Shown here piece by piece: positions 33,179-33,488 of a stretch of DNA of 33,488 nucleotides. This DNA comes from Sphingomonadaceae bacterium. Lineage in GTDB: Bacteria; Pseudomonadota; Alphaproteobacteria; Sphingomonadales; Sphingomonadaceae. Below the pieces are notes generated by a model. It did no database searches. It was not told the origin of the DNA and was given only the letters and a program-made list of their open reading frames with translations. Positions within the stretch are counted from its first letter, which is position 1; each line of letters starts with the position of its first letter. Position numbers and translations under genes: made by a program. Location of the stretch: contig JABDLY010000133.1 of assembly GCA_013001755.1 (NCBI GenBank), positions 1 through 33,488 on the forward strand. Reading direction: 5' to 3'.

Positions 33179-33488
33179 CACGCATTCCCCGACGAGATTT
33201 TCCTCGACCGCCTCTGGCGTTTCGATGTCCTCGAAAAATCCGTTGAGGTAGGATAGCGCGCGAGAGCGCGTGCGTTCCGTCATCTCGGGAATGGACGCCA
33301 ACGCCGCCTCAATGCGCGGCCGGGCGGCGAGAAACTCGGCAGCCGCGTCGCGCGTCTGCGCGTTATGCGAACAGAAGCCCCGGAACAGGCGCGATCGCAC
33401 ATTGGCGACGCGAAGCTGCGGCGGCGGGGATGCATAGGGCGCCGAAACCAGTCCCGTCTGATCGAAATCATAGGGCAAGGGCACCAGG
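33170..33488 (-). CDS. Partial protein of unknown function at the window edge
   Basis: The minus-strand frame is open to the end of the window, so its beginning is missing. At least 104 codons are visible, ending with TAG (33170-33172). The product is rich in Arg and Ala helices (TRDAAAEFLAARPRIEAALASIPEMTERTRSRAL) and has two cysteines (one in GFCSHNAQ, one in the end GECVSS). I do not recognise a family. It overlaps the convergent beta-propeller gene end by nine bases. Confidence 0.55.
   Translation of the reverse strand, partial: LVPLPYDFDQTGLVSAPYASPPPQLRVANVRSRLFRGFCSHNAQTRDAAAEFLAARPRIEAALASIPEMTERTRSRALSYLNGFFEDIETPEAVEENLVGECVSS

Noticed and set aside
1-33488. A CRISPR array, phage or mobile element
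   Set aside because: No direct repeat-spacer pattern, transposase, integrase or phage gene was found on either strand.

Overview
The window is a GC-rich chromosomal segment of an alphaproteobacterium, most likely order Sphingomonadales; the genus cannot be fixed from the sequence alone. The pointers are a fused cysN/cysC gene, an aat / DUF2155 / mlaD-like / NDUFA12 block, a tRNA-Trp - secE - nusG - rplKAJL ribosomal cluster, and short palindromes of the kind ending in CTGAACTTG-TTTCAG that I recall from sphingomonad intergenic regions. I see no CRISPR array, phage, integron, insertion sequence or obvious genomic island. This looks like core chromosome with a few accessory genes.

Left part (1-8.7 kb): the 3' part of an S9 (prolyl oligopeptidase) peptidase gene, interrupted by an in-frame TAA; a GFA-type zinc protein; a paired inverted repeat; the sulfate-activation operon cysD-cysNC; and a glmS - FMN reductase - hydrolase/OsmC fusion operon, all on the minus strand.

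Middle-left (8.7-18.1 kb): a small membrane protein and a TauD-family dioxygenase on the plus strand; a minus-strand operon of a 47-codon small ORF and two VOC proteins; and divergent from it a soxR gene with a SoxR-type operator in the shared gap. Beyond soxR lie a frameshifted XRE regulator remnant, a secreted orphan protein, a secreted SdsA-like alkyl sulfatase, glmU, and a lipoprotein M1 aminopeptidase.

Middle-right (18.1-28 kb): a secreted CHAP hydrolase, a solitary ParA ATPase, and aat. The minus-strand genes NDUFA12, mlaD-like and DUF2155 are chained by GTGA start/stop overlaps, and the DUF2155 tail runs antisense into aat. Then come DUF192, a double cold-shock-domain protein, recX, a fatty acyl-AMP ligase, and a membrane PAS-GGDEF-EAL protein.

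Right part (28-33.5 kb): tRNA-Trp, secE, nusG, rplK, rplA, a probable L10 leader, rplJ and rplL, closed by a strong terminator. No rpoB follows; instead there is a DUF4956-type membrane protein, a lipoprotein beta-propeller and a partial unknown gene.

The most interesting local system is the SoxR / small ORF / VOC operon, which looks like a redox-responsive unit. Two genes (the S9 peptidase and the XRE regulator) carry small lesions that could be either real decay or sequence errors. I did not find a convincing wholly new multi-gene system.
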